Numbered from the stretch's first letter, positions 8,165 to 18,364 are shown. The stretch: 64,000 bases of DNA from Desulfobacterium sp. (GCA_030145245.1 JAQYWC010000065.1:124001-188000); one strand, 5' to 3'. The notes: generated from the sequence alone by a model not told the origin. Made by a program: numbers and translations.

Positions 8165-9256
8165 TTATTTCCTGCCGTACCTTAATTCAAAGATTCGTTG
8201 GTAGGCCATGTCGAGTTCCTCGCCAATGGCCCGGATATTCCAGATAAATGCGGAGATAGTATTCCGCCTGGCCAGGGGGACATCTTCAAATTCCCCCGAG
8301 GCTCTCAGGCTACGGATCTCTTCGAGGAATTGGGGTATGGCGGTTTGGGACGGCCGGGGGTCTGACGGCTCCGAATTCAGGGCATAGCGCTCAAGCCATA
8401 TAAACTCCGCCCGGGTGGCTGCCAACAGTTTTTCCGTGCTTTCGGACAGAACCGGAAGCACGGTTCCCCCGGAGCGCCGGATAATGGTGGACAGGGAGGT
8501 GAGCAGGTCGAGAATCCTGAAAAATGTCCGGAGCAGGCGGGAGAGGGCCTGGCGTTGTTCCGTCCGCATACCGGGTTCTGCAGAGGCTTCGAAAAACACC
8601 TCTTCACATTGATTCAGCGCATCAATCACATGGATTCGGGTTCGGATGATCGCAGGTTCCCTGTCCTGGCCGGTCAGGTAAGCACTTGCGAGCAGGTCAA
8701 GGTGTTCTTCAAAAGTTGCAAGGATTCCGTGGATCTGCTTTTTTAGCGAGGCCCGGGCTTTCTGGGGCCAGATGAGAAACGCGGCCCCAAGGCCGATGGC
8801 CGCACCGATGAGGGTATCCATGATGCGCACCAGGCCCATTTTCCATCCCATGGGCATGATAAGTCCCAGAATAATGACCACCGTGGCTGTCAGGGCAACC
8901 ACGAAAAGGGTGTAGTTGTGGTTTTTTAAGAAAAAGGTCACCAGGAAGAGGAACAGGGCAAGGGGAATGATCACATTGAGGTGAGCGCCAAGGGTAATCA
9001 GCAGACCAATGCCTGCCCCGGCACCTAGCACGGTTCCCAGCACACGTCGCCAGCCATGGCGGATGGTGCCGCCCAAAGAGGGGCGCATGATCACCACCAC
9101 GGTAATGGGCAGCCAGATCCCGTGGTGCAGGTCCAGGGAATGGGCGGCGGCAATGGCAGCGGCCACGGCAATGGCGGATCGTATGGCATGGCGGAAAAAA
9201 ACCGAATCGGTTCGAAGCTCCCCCCGCAGTTTTTTAATGGCGTCTGTCATGGTCAC
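8165..9256 (-). CDS. FUSC-family membrane protein (second of pair)
   Basis: A 363-residue protein. An N-terminal block of hydrophobic segments (about 22-165) carries the FUSC signature HGIWLPITVVVIMRPSLGGT followed by RVLGTVLGAGAG, and a soluble helical C-terminal part follows. FUSC proteins resemble fusaric-acid and aromatic-acid efflux components of the inner membrane. The chosen GTG at 9256 overlaps the stop of the preceding FUSC gene and has GGGGAAGAG upstream; an ATG at 9250 is an alternative. Translational coupling implies one complex with the neighbouring protein. The substrate is unknown. Confidence 0.82.
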   Translation of the reverse strand: MTMTDAIKKLRGELRTDSVFFRHAIRSAIAVAAAIAAAHSLDLHHGIWLPITVVVIMRPSLGGTIRHGWRRVLGTVLGAGAGIGLLITLGAHLNVIIPLALFLFLVTFFLKNHNYTLFVVALTATVVIILGLIMPMGWKMGLVRIMDTLIGAAIGLGAAFLIWPQKARASLKKQIHGILATFEEHLDLLASAYLTGQDREPAIIRTRIHVIDALNQCEEVFFEASAEPGMRTEQRQALSRLLRTFFRILDLLTSLSTIIRRSGGTVLPVLSESTEKLLAATRAEFIWLERYALNSEPSDPRPSQTAIPQFLEEIRSLRASGEFEDVPLARRNTISAFIWNIRAIGEELDMAYQRIFELRYGRK

Positions 9257-10344
9257 GCTCTTCCCCCGATTCGCAAGTGCCCCAGGGTTTCAAGTTCCTG
9301 GGCAAGGTTGCGCAGGGCATGGATAATGCCCCAGATCTCAAGGAACTCCTCCCGGACAGCGTCGCCCCGTTTGTATGCACCCAGCTCCAAAAGCCTGTTT
9401 TCCAGCTCATCCACCGCCCGGTCCATGGGCGCCGGGTCCGGGGTCTCCCCCCCTGACAGGTTTTGCGCAAGCCGCTCAAATGAAACGGTTGCATCAACGG
9501 CAAGGGCGGAAAACGCCTGTCGCACCCCGTCATACAGGGGGCTTGCTTTGTCAAACCGGCTGTTTTGATTCAGGTTGATCACCGCGGTCAGCATGCGGAC
9601 AAGGATGGCATATAACGCGGTGGGCCCTTCATTTCTGTCCAGTCCCGCCATGGGATCCATATTCATGGCTTCCATGATTTCCCGGTACCGGCGTACCGAT
9701 TTGCGGGCCCGGTCCCGGAACTTATCCACCGCTTCAAGGGAGTGCTTCTCCTCAATGCTTTCCGCCACAACCCTGAAATAGTCCCCCAGGTCCGTGAGGG
9801 CGGAACTTCCGGCTTTCCTGAGAATCCGCCGGGGGTAAACCGGCAGGATAAAAAAGTTGACCCCATAGGCGATCACGCCCCCCATCATGACCAGAAGGGC
9901 ACGGTCCCCTCCGGCGGACAGGGTATCCGGATCCCCAAGGGCAAAAAGGTTCAAAAGGAGAATGCCCAGGCCCGTAATCATGGCGGGCAGCCCGAGCACC
10001 GCACCAAAAAAAGCAAAAAATGCGAGGAGAAACACATAGGCTTCCCGCAGGAGATCCGTATTCCCCACCAGGGTGGAGAGGGGAACCAGGAGCGCTGAAA
10101 TAAAAATCACCCGCAGGGCAACACGCTGGCGCTCCCGGTAGGAATCTCCGGCACGGCTCAGCATGACAATAAACGCACCAAAAACACCCCATTGCAGGAG
10201 GGCATTGGGCACCTGGAGGCCCATGCCCGCAAACAGTGCGGCCACACAGGCCAGCACCGATTTTAAGGCATACCCGGTCATAAAGAATGCCGGATCCACC
10301 GGGTGGATGATTTTTTTGTAAAACCCGCGAATCAAATAATGCAT
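9253..10344 (-). CDS. FUSC-family membrane protein (first of pair)
   Basis: A 363-residue protein of the same general design as its downstream neighbour: hydrophobic N-terminal half (about 15-165, several membrane segments) and a soluble helical C-terminal half. Sequence similarity to the partner is low by eye. The start is placed at the ATG at 10344 (MHYLIRGFYKK), with AAAGAG six bases upstream, instead of a TTG eight codons earlier. Its stop overlaps the start of the second gene, a layout that suggests the two halves of a YccS/YhfK-like transporter are encoded separately. Function as an exporter is inferred from the family. Confidence 0.72.
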   Translation of the reverse strand: MHYLIRGFYKKIIHPVDPAFFMTGYALKSVLACVAALFAGMGLQVPNALLQWGVFGAFIVMLSRAGDSYRERQRVALRVIFISALLVPLSTLVGNTDLLREAYVFLLAFFAFFGAVLGLPAMITGLGILLLNLFALGDPDTLSAGGDRALLVMMGGVIAYGVNFFILPVYPRRILRKAGSSALTDLGDYFRVVAESIEEKHSLEAVDKFRDRARKSVRRYREIMEAMNMDPMAGLDRNEGPTALYAILVRMLTAVINLNQNSRFDKASPLYDGVRQAFSALAVDATVSFERLAQNLSGGETPDPAPMDRAVDELENRLLELGAYKRGDAVREEFLEIWGIIHALRNLAQELETLGHLRIGGRA

Positions 10345-10383
10345 GGTAACTCTTTTTTTTGCTTCCAACGGCGTCCCATGGGA

Positions 10384-12693
10384 TCAGTCATACCCGGAGG
10401 CTTCCGGCAGTTCATACTGTTTCAAAAATTCCATGATCTCCCCGGTGTCCTCCATCACAAGCACCCGCTCCAGGGCCGCCCGGGCCTCCCTGAAAGAGAT
10501 GCTGCGAATCAGGTTCTTGACAATCAAAAGCGATGCCGGGTTCATGCTGAGCCGGTCGGTCTTCATCCCCAGAAACAGAAAGGCACACAGGGGGTTGGAC
10601 GCCGCCTCTCCGCAGATACTGACCGGTTTATTCATCCGCCGGCAGGTGGTGACGGCGTTATGGATCATGGTGATCACGGCCGGGTGCAGGGGGGTGTACA
10701 TGGACGCGACCTTTTCATTGTTCCGGTCCACAGCAAGGGTATACTGGATCAGGTCATTGGATCCGATACTCACAAAGTCGACATACTTCAGCAACCGGTC
10801 CAGTATGATCACGGCGGCAGGCACTTCCACCATGATTCCGATCTCAAGACCTCTGTCAAACAAGTGCCCGGCCATCTCCAGGGCCTTTTTTTCCTCATCG
10901 ATCATGGCGCGGATTCTCCGAATCTCGCTGACCGAAGAGATCATGGGAAAGAGCAGCTTTACTTTGCCAAAGGCGGATGCCCTCAGGATCGCTCTCAGCT
11001 GGGTCCTGAACACGGTGTCCAGTTCCAGAAGCATCCGCACCGACCGCCAGCCCAGATAGGGATTCTTCTCCTTGGGATAATCCAGGTAGGACAAAAACTT
11101 GTCTCCCCCCACATCCAGGGTCCGGATCGTCACAGAACGCCCCCTGGCAGCATCTATCACTTGTTTGTAAAGGGACAGCTGCACCGCTTCGGAGGGAAAC
11201 TCCCCCTGCATCAGAAACGGAAACTCGGTCCGGTAAAGACCGATGTGATCCGCACCGTATTTTTCCGCAAGCTCCACATCGGAAACAAGCCCGATATTTG
11301 CGCCCAGCCGCACTTCATGCCCGTCAAGGGTTTCTGCGGGAAGGGTCTTCAGGGCCGAAAGGACCTGATATTTCTTCGCCTTTTCCTCCTTGAGATGGGC
11401 ATACTGTTCAATGATCTCCCGGGTGGGTCTCCGGAAGACCAGCCCGGAATGACCGTCCAGGATCAGGGGGTCTTCCGGCTTGATGGTATCCAGGGCCGCG
11501 CTCACACCGATCACCATGGGGATCTCAAAGGACCTGGCAAGGATCACGGCATGGGATGTTTTTCCGCCCTTGGAAAGCAGAATCCCTTTCAGGTTTGCCT
11601 GCTTCAGGGCCACCACATCCACAGGAGAGATATCGGACGCCACCAGGATCGTGGGCTGCGTCAACTCGGTGGTAATGGCCCCTTGAAAGCCGAACAGGTT
11701 ACGGAGCACCCGCTTTCCGATATCCTCGATATCAGCGCCCCGGTCCTGGAGATACGGATCATCAAGTTTCCTGAAAAAGTCCACATGCTTGAGCACGATT
11801 TTTTTCAGGGCATATTCCGCGGTGAGCCCGTCCCGGATATGGTCTTTCACCTTTTTCTTGAACGCGTTGTCCTGGAGCAGCATCAAATGGGTATCAAGGA
11901 TCGCCTGATCCTGGGTGGAAAGGTCCCGGACCTGGCCCACAAGGCTTTGCACCTCACCCTCGGATCTCTGGAATGCCGTCTCAAGACGGGCGATCTCCGC
12001 CGGGATATCCTCAACGGTTTCATGGGGAACCTGATCAAACCCCACCCGCTTTCCCAGGAAATGGGCCCCGCCTTCGGCAAATCCACTGGATACCGGCACC
12101 CCCCGGAGGAGATTCTTTTTTTCAGATTTTCGGGGCCTCTGTTTTGCGGTCCCATCTGTTTGCGCCTTGACCGGCCCCACGGTCGCCCCTTTGATTACGT
12201 TTTCAAGGAGACCGGTATAGGCCGCGGTTGCTGCGATCTGGCTGCTGAGGGTCGTAAAAAAAGGGATGTCCTCATCCTGGATGCCGTCCCCCCGCAATGT
12301 CTGAACCACCATCACCCCCAACCGCTTCTGGTGGTGCACCAGGGGCAATCCCAAAAACGTCCGGTAGTTCTCCTCACGGCTTCCCTTAAAATATTTGTAA
12401 CGGGCGTGGGCAGCCGGATCCCGGGCAAAGACCGGCTCCATGGTTTCCAGAACCAGACCGGTCAGGCCCTCGCTGACATCCATGTGAACCGTCCCCACCG
12501 AATCCTGACTCAACCCCACCGTGGCCCGGAGAACCAGATGTTTTTCAGACGCGTCCAACAGGTACACCGAGCACACATCAATCCCCAACCTTCCTGCGAT
12601 CATATGAACCAGGGTCTCCAGGGTTTTCAGAGGATAGGCCGATTCGGTGATCACCTGGCAGATATCACCGAACAGGTTTATTTGCTTCTTCAT
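10384..12693 (-). CDS. ptsP: GAF domain-containing phosphoenolpyruvate-protein phosphotransferase (PtsP/EI-Ntr type)
   Basis: A 769-residue cytoplasmic enzyme I homologue. A GAF domain occupies residues about 1-165, followed by a linker, the EI helical N-domain (about 190-310), and the swivelling phosphohistidine domain with GGKTSHAVILARSFEIP. The PEP-binding TIM barrel shows GLYRTEFPFLM, FPMISSVSE and SIGSNDLIQYTLAVDRN. It transfers phosphate from PEP to an NPr/HPr-type protein in regulatory phosphotransfer. No HPr-like or EIIA gene is in view. The region upstream of the ATG has no strong ribosome site. It is on the minus strand just ahead of the FUSC pair with a 39-bp gap, possibly co-transcribed. 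Confidence 0.9.
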   Translation of the reverse strand: MKKQINLFGDICQVITESAYPLKTLETLVHMIAGRLGIDVCSVYLLDASEKHLVLRATVGLSQDSVGTVHMDVSEGLTGLVLETMEPVFARDPAAHARYKYFKGSREENYRTFLGLPLVHHQKRLGVMVVQTLRGDGIQDEDIPFFTTLSSQIAATAAYTGLLENVIKGATVGPVKAQTDGTAKQRPRKSEKKNLLRGVPVSSGFAEGGAHFLGKRVGFDQVPHETVEDIPAEIARLETAFQRSEGEVQSLVGQVRDLSTQDQAILDTHLMLLQDNAFKKKVKDHIRDGLTAEYALKKIVLKHVDFFRKLDDPYLQDRGADIEDIGKRVLRNLFGFQGAITTELTQPTILVASDISPVDVVALKQANLKGILLSKGGKTSHAVILARSFEIPMVIGVSAALDTIKPEDPLILDGHSGLVFRRPTREIIEQYAHLKEEKAKKYQVLSALKTLPAETLDGHEVRLGANIGLVSDVELAEKYGADHIGLYRTEFPFLMQGEFPSEAVQLSLYKQVIDAARGRSVTIRTLDVGGDKFLSYLDYPKEKNPYLGWRSVRMLLELDTVFRTQLRAILRASAFGKVKLLFPMISSVSEIRRIRAMIDEEKKALEMAGHLFDRGLEIGIMVEVPAAVIILDRLLKYVDFVSIGSNDLIQYTLAVDRNNEKVASMYTPLHPAVITMIHNAVTTCRRMNKPVSICGEAASNPLCAFLFLGMKTDRLSMNPASLLIVKNLIRSISFREARAALERVLVMEDTGEIMEFLKQYELPEASGYD

Positions 12694-12981
12694 AATAACA
12701 ATCTGTCCTTACTTTAAGCGGCTGGGCAGATCCATGCCCCACCCATCATAAAACAGCGCATACGGATGACCGGATCATCCCAGGCAAGGACGGTGACGTC
12801 AACCCTTTTTACAGGTTGATTCGAAACACACCCGAATTCAGGGCCAAGCGCCTTTATGGGTTGGCATTCCCGGCTTTGAATGATATGATCATGGCTCTTT
12901 TAAAAAGGGCAATGGCATTGGGTTCAGGAGGTTTCAGATCATCCGCATGGCTCCCTGGGAGCAAAGCGGAAAGAGAACTTC

Positions 12982-15510
12982 ATGACAAACACAAAAAAGA
13001 AGCGCAGTAAGAACAGGAATCAGACAACCATGGCCCAGGTAGAATATGCGGACATGCCATTAAATCAGGTGGTAGCCCTGTATGGGGATCTCCTCCCAAC
13101 CAGCGATCCCATGCCGGAGATGGAACGGTTGATCGGAAACAGGGCGGTCCTTGAAGATCGCCTCCCCCTTCTCGATTCCCTTCCCGGGCATACGGCCCTT
13201 GCCAGCCAAAAAGCCTGTCTTGAGAAAGCAAGCCTGTGTATGAATGCAGGCCATTGGGAGAAAGCGCTCGAGACGCTGAAACCGATCCCCCGGAAGTCGC
13301 CCTTCGCAGATATCAAGATTTTTGCCAAACTCATGGCGAGCTTTTTAAAAGACGATAAAGAAGGGATGCAAAGGGCCGTCTCCCTGCTGAGCAAGGAGTT
13401 CCCCCTGACATCGGTGCCGGCGCTCTTAACCGCATATGGTAAAGAGGAGGGGATGCCGTCAGCCCCTGGCACCAGGGAAACCGCAACCCTGCTGTGGGGC
13501 AACGCCTTTTTAAATGACCGCCATGCAAGAACGTTGAAAAAGGGCGTTTCCGACAACAATCTTCTGAAGATAAATCAGGCCGCAACAGAGCTGACCGCCA
13601 GCCTTACCGCCGGCCATCGTGAAAAAGCCATCTGTTTTCTGGCAGAGATGGCCTGCCAGGGGGTGATGGAGCAGACCCACCAGGCCGACCAGGCCCTGGC
13701 CTTGCTGAAAAAAATGCTCCCGTCAGAGGTCCAGGCAGAGCGGCTGCTGATCAAGACCTTTGCACCCAAGGACCATTTTTTCAATGACCTTACCCAGGAG
13801 TTCTGGGAAGATCTGGACCAGCTGTTCCCGGACAAAACCGGGCGGGACCTGGCCAAGGCCTTTGTTCTGGTAGAGATCACACAAGCCCTCATCCGGAACC
13901 CGGAAGGGGCGTTCAGCGTAAGGGATCAGTTCAACTCCCTTTTTTGCGGGATCGGGTTTAAAGACGTGATTCAGATCAAAGCCCGGGACAACGGGGAGGG
14001 GATGCACCGGGTCTTCCTTACCATCCTCAGGCAGGCCCTGGCCCTGGACAGTGAAAACCAGGACGCCTACGGGTTGCTGCTACAGCTTCCCCTTGGCTCC
14101 CCTGCCCTTCGCAAGACCCTGATCCCCTTGCTGGAAACCATGGCCAGGGTGTTCCCGGACGACCCCCGGCCCTGGCTCAGGCTGGCAAAACTCCATGCCC
14201 GGAAAAGCGCTGTCAGAAAGGCCGAAACAGCGCTCAAGGAGGCGTTTCAAAGGGCTCCCCATGATGGAGAAGTTCTGGAACAATATGCCCTGTCCCATGT
14301 TATTGCCTCCAACAGACAGCTGACCGTGGATAAATACCCGCTGGCCATGCGGGATCTTGGGGCGGCGGCAAAGATGGGAGTGACCTCCCTTGGGGTCTGT
14401 ATCGCTGAGAAACAGCTGCTTTGGGATCTCATTCAAACCCGTAAATTTTCCCCCAAGGCGTTTGGGGAGAAGACCGACGGCTTAAGCCTGGCCCAGACCT
14501 TAAAGGTGCTGGCCCTCTTCAAGATCGACCTCTCCGACCCGGCAGCGATCTGTTCCACCGCCCCCAGGGGACTTCAATCGGTTTTCAATGGGTTCAAGAA
14601 ACAGATACCGGAGTTAACCTCCCGGGAACTCCGCTACCTCCTAGAGCCGGTTGGCGAGCCGCTCAGGGAACTGTACCACAGCTCAGACTGCGCGTCCTGG
14701 TTCATGGACAAGGGAGGCACGATCCTTGCCCGTCTCAATTCCCGGGACCTGACCGGGATCGCCCTGGATCTGGTTGCCAACGGCGCAACAGACCCGGTGA
14801 TCCGTGAACTTGGCAAACGGGTTGCAGCCGGGAACGACACCCATCCGGAATCGATTGTCATGGCATTCCTTCATCTCTCCCTGACCCATATCCGTGGAGA
14901 CAGGGTGAATGCCCACACCTTTACATCCCTCATCGATTCCGCCCGGGAAACCGTAAAGGAGGCGCTTCGAAAACTCTCAAGGCGGCTTGCCCCCATTGCC
15001 CCCGGCCATTTGCGTCCGGCCTATGCACAATTTGATTTCAGCCAGCTCAGCACCCCTTTGGAGGAGATCTATCCCGGAGCCATGGACGAGATTCATGAAA
15101 CCATGGAGAAAGTGATGGGCCAGGATGATGATGATTGGGATAACGACGGCGGTTGGAGCGAATTTCAGGTGGAGGAGGTGTTCTGCAAAGGGCTTGATGC
15201 CGGGGTGATCCATGGCATGGTGTATGACCTTAAGGAGGCTGCAGAGTGGGTCCTGGAAAATCACAAGCACCCGGATCGAAGGGTTTACGGCCAAAACTTC
15301 ATAAACGCCTTTGAGACGCTTTTGCAGGCTGCAGGGAAAAAGGGCCTTGATTCCCCGGATGCGTTCAGAAAGGCAGGCGTTCGCTTTGCCCGGCATGTTC
15401 CCTGTGCCCAGAATGCCTTAAATGCGTTCAATACCGTTGACAAGGCCAGTGCGGACCCTGTCTCAAATGAACTTCTCAGTTTCATTCTGGGCATGAGAAT
15501 AGGACTTTAA
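12982..15510 (+). CDS. Large alpha-solenoid protein of unknown function, first gene of accessory Hsp70 operon
   Basis: An 842-residue protein with no signal peptide or membrane segment. The sequence is almost entirely helical with TPR-like segments, for example the leucine/alanine-rich stretches around 75-115 and PWLRLAKLHARKSAVRKAE (about 392-410), and an acidic stretch DDDDWDND near 715. The ATG at 12982 has GGAAAGAGA upstream; an internal ATG at 13030 is possible. It is followed 18 bp later by a J-like protein, a GrpE-like protein, an Hsp70 and a zinc-ribbon protein. By position it may be a client or scaffold of that chaperone set. I do not recognise a catalytic domain. Confidence 0.75.
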   Translation: MTNTKKKRSKNRNQTTMAQVEYADMPLNQVVALYGDLLPTSDPMPEMERLIGNRAVLEDRLPLLDSLPGHTALASQKACLEKASLCMNAGHWEKALETLKPIPRKSPFADIKIFAKLMASFLKDDKEGMQRAVSLLSKEFPLTSVPALLTAYGKEEGMPSAPGTRETATLLWGNAFLNDRHARTLKKGVSDNNLLKINQAATELTASLTAGHREKAICFLAEMACQGVMEQTHQADQALALLKKMLPSEVQAERLLIKTFAPKDHFFNDLTQEFWEDLDQLFPDKTGRDLAKAFVLVEITQALIRNPEGAFSVRDQFNSLFCGIGFKDVIQIKARDNGEGMHRVFLTILRQALALDSENQDAYGLLLQLPLGSPALRKTLIPLLETMARVFPDDPRPWLRLAKLHARKSAVRKAETALKEAFQRAPHDGEVLEQYALSHVIASNRQLTVDKYPLAMRDLGAAAKMGVTSLGVCIAEKQLLWDLIQTRKFSPKAFGEKTDGLSLAQTLKVLALFKIDLSDPAAICSTAPRGLQSVFNGFKKQIPELTSRELRYLLEPVGEPLRELYHSSDCASWFMDKGGTILARLNSRDLTGIALDLVANGATDPVIRELGKRVAAGNDTHPESIVMAFLHLSLTHIRGDRVNAHTFTSLIDSARETVKEALRKLSRRLAPIAPGHLRPAYAQFDFSQLSTPLEEIYPGAMDEIHETMEKVMGQDDDDWDNDGGWSEFQVEEVFCKGLDAGVIHGMVYDLKEAAEWVLENHKHPDRRVYGQNFINAFETLLQAAGKKGLDSPDAFRKAGVRFARHVPCAQNALNAFNTVDKASADPVSNELLSFILGMRIGL

Positions 15511-15528
15511 CACCAAAAAGGACAGGTC

Positions 15529-15846
15529 ATGTACGTTTATTACAGATTGCTGGGGGTGGATGAGGATGCAGGAGATGAAGAGATCCGGCGTTCCTACCTG
15601 GATCTTGTGAAGAAATTTCCCCCTGAAAAGCATGCCGATCGATTCAAGCGGATCACACGGGCCTATGGGGCCCTGAAAGATAAGAGAGCAAGGGTGAGAG
15701 CAAGGGTTACGGGCACATGGGGTGCCTACCGGCTCTGGTCTGAAGCCCTGGATGATTTTCTGCAAACAACAGCAACCCGGGAGAGGCGCTCTCCCGGTCT
15801 AAAGGATCTAGTGGAGGCTCAACAAAAAGATGATGGAACCCATTAA
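15529..15846 (+). CDS. J-domain-like protein lacking the HPD motif
   Basis: A 105-residue protein whose first 60 residues follow the J-domain pattern: YYRLLGVDEDAGDEEIRRSY, then helix II, then FKRITRAYGALKD. The universal HPD tripeptide that stimulates Hsp70 ATPase is replaced: the loop reads KFPPEKH, so histidine and aspartate are lost. An AAGGACAGG site precedes the ATG. It sits between the solenoid protein and the GrpE-like gene, overlapping the latter by 17 bp, in an operon with a dedicated Hsp70. It probably still docks on that Hsp70 but may not stimulate it in the usual way. Confidence 0.75.
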   Translation: MYVYYRLLGVDEDAGDEEIRRSYLDLVKKFPPEKHADRFKRITRAYGALKDKRARVRARVTGTWGAYRLWSEALDDFLQTTATRERRSPGLKDLVEAQQKDDGTH

Positions 15847-16609
15847 GAAAAAAATGAAATCGGCCAGGGAGTTCTGGGACAAAAAGGTTACCCTCAGATC
15901 GTTGAAGGCGATTCGCTCCTTTGCAGACAAACGAGTCAGGTTGAAAGAGGCCCGGTTTGGCCTGGATCAGGATTGGAAGACCTCGGTCAAAGCGGATTTT
16001 GAATCATGGCTCATGGACCTGGACCAGCCCGTGCTCCCGGAGGATCCGGACAGCCTCCATAAGATGGACCTTTTTACCCTGCTGGGTGAATTTGCTTCCC
16101 TGAGAAAAGAGATCCATCTCCAGAGCAGGGAACAGGCAAAAAACATCAAGGTCATGAAAGATTTCAATGGTTTTGTCGATCAAACCGGGCAGTTGATGAC
16201 CCTGATGGATGAAAAGATCACCCATATCGACGCCATGGAGATACGGATTCAAGATGCGGCCGAGGAGAGGACACTCCGGCTCTTCTTCGATGTCCGGGAC
16301 AGCTTGAAGCGGGGCATGGAATCGGGTCAGAAAAGCGTGAAAACCATCTTTTTCTGGAGACGCAAAAAGATAAGGGCCCTGGTCCAGGGATATGGGATGG
16401 CCTTGAATAAATTTGACAAGGCCATGGCCATGGCCGAGACCGTTCCCATTGCCACGGAAGGAGAAAAGTTTGACCCTGAGACCATGCGGGCGGTGGATCG
16501 GGTCGCCATCAAGGGGATGGACAGTGGCATGGTCCACACAGAGGTCTCCGGCGGCTTCATTCGCAAAGACCGGGTGATTCTGCCGGCCCAGGTGATCGTA
16601 ACCGAGTAA
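15830..16609 (+). CDS. GrpE-like nucleotide exchange factor of accessory Hsp70 system
   Basis: A 259-residue protein. The N-terminal two-thirds are long charged helices, and the C-terminal 40 residues match the GrpE beta domain (GEKFDPETMRAV, then SGGFIRKDRVILPAQVIV). It is longer than housekeeping GrpE because of the N-terminal extension. GrpE releases ADP from Hsp70, and the next gene, 18 bp downstream, is an Hsp70. The start overlaps the J-like gene by 17 bp; the ATG at 15833 is equally possible. Confidence 0.8.
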   Translation: MMEPIKKKMKSAREFWDKKVTLRSLKAIRSFADKRVRLKEARFGLDQDWKTSVKADFESWLMDLDQPVLPEDPDSLHKMDLFTLLGEFASLRKEIHLQSREQAKNIKVMKDFNGFVDQTGQLMTLMDEKITHIDAMEIRIQDAAEERTLRLFFDVRDSLKRGMESGQKSVKTIFFWRRKKIRALVQGYGMALNKFDKAMAMAETVPIATEGEKFDPETMRAVDRVAIKGMDSGMVHTEVSGGFIRKDRVILPAQVIVTE

Positions 16610-16627
16610 AACAACGGGAAAGAGACT

Positions 16628-18349
16628 ATGAACACACCCCCCATTATCGGCATCGACCTTGGCACCACCAACTCCGAGGTCGCCTTTGTCCATACCACCC
16701 GTCCGGAGATTCTCCGGGAGGGCGATGACGGCATTCTTCCCTCCTGCGTGGGGGTTGATGATGACGGCCGGTTAATCGTAGGAGCCACGGCCAGGAACCA
16801 GGCCGTGGCCTATCCCGAGCGAACCGTTCTCTCTGTAAAGCGAAAGATGGGAAAGGAAAAGGAGATTCCCCTGGCCGGAAAGAGCTATTCCCCCCAGGAG
16901 ATCTCTGCCCTCATCCTGAAGGAGCTCAAGGAGAAGGCGGAAAGAATCATGGGCCGGGGGGTGGCCCATGCCGTGATCACGGTGCCCGCCTATTTCACGG
17001 ACGCCCAGCGCCAGGCCACCAAGGAAGCCGGTGCCATTGCAGGCCTTGAGGTGGTCCGGATCATCAATGAGCCCACGGCCGCAGCCCTTGCCTATGAGGG
17101 GGGCAATGTCGGGGATGAAAAGCGGACCATCCTGGTCTATGACCTGGGTGGAGGGACCTTTGATGTCTCCATTGTGAGAATCGAGGACCGGGTGGTGGAG
17201 GTCCTGGCCACCACCGGTGACAACCGGCTTGGCGGGGATGATTTCGATAACCGGATCATCCAGTGGCTGACCCGGGAGCTGAAGCAGAAACACCACCTGG
17301 ACGTCACGGGAAACAGGGCGGTTCTGGCCCGTCTCAAGTCCTGTGCAGAACGGGCAAAGATCGAGTTGTCCCAGGCCCCAACGACCCGGATCGAGGAGGA
17401 CCACATCACAGGGGATATCCATCTTTCCGTGGAGCTGACCCGGAAGACGTTTGAAGAGATGATCCGGGAGGATATCGACAGAACCATGCAATCGGTGACC
17501 AAGGCCCTCCGGGATGCCGGCATCACCCCCGGAGGCATCGACAGGATTCTTCTTGTGGGCGGCTCCTCCCGCATTCCCATGATCTCGAGCATGCTCAAAG
17601 AGAGGCTTAAGATCGATCCCAGCAAGGAGATCGACCCCGATCTGTGCGTGGCGCTGGGCGCCGGCATCCAGGCGGCACGGGAGATGGGCATCGACACCTC
17701 AGGGGTGTTGATCGACATCACCCCATACACCTTTGGCACCTCAGCTGCCGAAGTTAATAATGAAGGCCTGGATCCCCATGTGTTTATTCCCCTGATCAAA
17801 CGCAACACCAAGCTGCCGGTTTCCCATACAGAGACCTTCTATACCATGGTGGACAACCAGGAACTCGCCCTGATACAGGTGTTCCAGGGGGAGAACAGAA
17901 ACGCCCTGGACAATATCCTCATCGGCAGTTACAGGTTTGATCTCTCCGATAATGCGGCCGGGAGCATGATCACCTTGAAATATGATCTGGATCTGAACGG
18001 CATCCTGAAACTTGAGGCCGTGGAAAAAGAGACCGGCAGGAAAATAAATGCCGTGATCGACAATGTTTTCGCCTGTGAAGATCCGGACCGGGTACGAACC
18101 TCCCAGGCAAAGATCAATGTTTTTTCCCCCATGGGTGCTGCCCACAATCCCGGAGCGGAGACCATTCCCTCCGATATCACCGACACCCTGACCCTGGCCA
18201 GGGAGAAACTCAATGTTGCATCCAAAGAGGACCAGGACGAGATCATCGATCTCATGGAAGAGATCACCGATGCCGTGGAAGATAAAGATTTTGAAACAGC
18301 CAGGGTCATCTGCGATGAGCTGGATGACCTGCTTTTCTATATTGACTGA
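16628..18349 (+). CDS. Hsp70 (DnaK-family) chaperone of accessory operon
   Basis: A 573-residue Hsp70 with GAAAGAG before the ATG. The ATPase domain contains GIDLGTTNSEVA, VPAYFTDAQRQATKEAG, INEPTAAALAYE, DLGGGTFDVSI and LVGGSSRIPMI. A beta substrate-binding domain follows (ITPYTFGTSA, VFQGENRNALDN), and the helical lid is short and ends in DDLLFYID, so it lacks the EEVD-like or disordered tail of longer DnaK proteins. It lies with its own J-like and GrpE-like genes, pointing to a specialised chaperone and not the housekeeping copy. The client is not known from sequence. Confidence 0.9.
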   Translation: MNTPPIIGIDLGTTNSEVAFVHTTRPEILREGDDGILPSCVGVDDDGRLIVGATARNQAVAYPERTVLSVKRKMGKEKEIPLAGKSYSPQEISALILKELKEKAERIMGRGVAHAVITVPAYFTDAQRQATKEAGAIAGLEVVRIINEPTAAALAYEGGNVGDEKRTILVYDLGGGTFDVSIVRIEDRVVEVLATTGDNRLGGDDFDNRIIQWLTRELKQKHHLDVTGNRAVLARLKSCAERAKIELSQAPTTRIEEDHITGDIHLSVELTRKTFEEMIREDIDRTMQSVTKALRDAGITPGGIDRILLVGGSSRIPMISSMLKERLKIDPSKEIDPDLCVALGAGIQAAREMGIDTSGVLIDITPYTFGTSAAEVNNEGLDPHVFIPLIKRNTKLPVSHTETFYTMVDNQELALIQVFQGENRNALDNILIGSYRFDLSDNAAGSMITLKYDLDLNGILKLEAVEKETGRKINAVIDNVFACEDPDRVRTSQAKINVFSPMGAAHNPGAETIPSDITDTLTLAREKLNVASKEDQDEIIDLMEEITDAVEDKDFETARVICDELDDLLFYID

Positions 18350-18364
18350 TAGGGGAATTAAATA

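Noticed and set aside
10303-12717. An 804-codon open frame on the plus strand opposite ptsP
   Set aside because: It is an antisense shadow: the minus-strand frame is a complete, motif-rich enzyme I homologue, while the plus frame is rich in His, Gly, Pro and Arg and has no recognisable domain.
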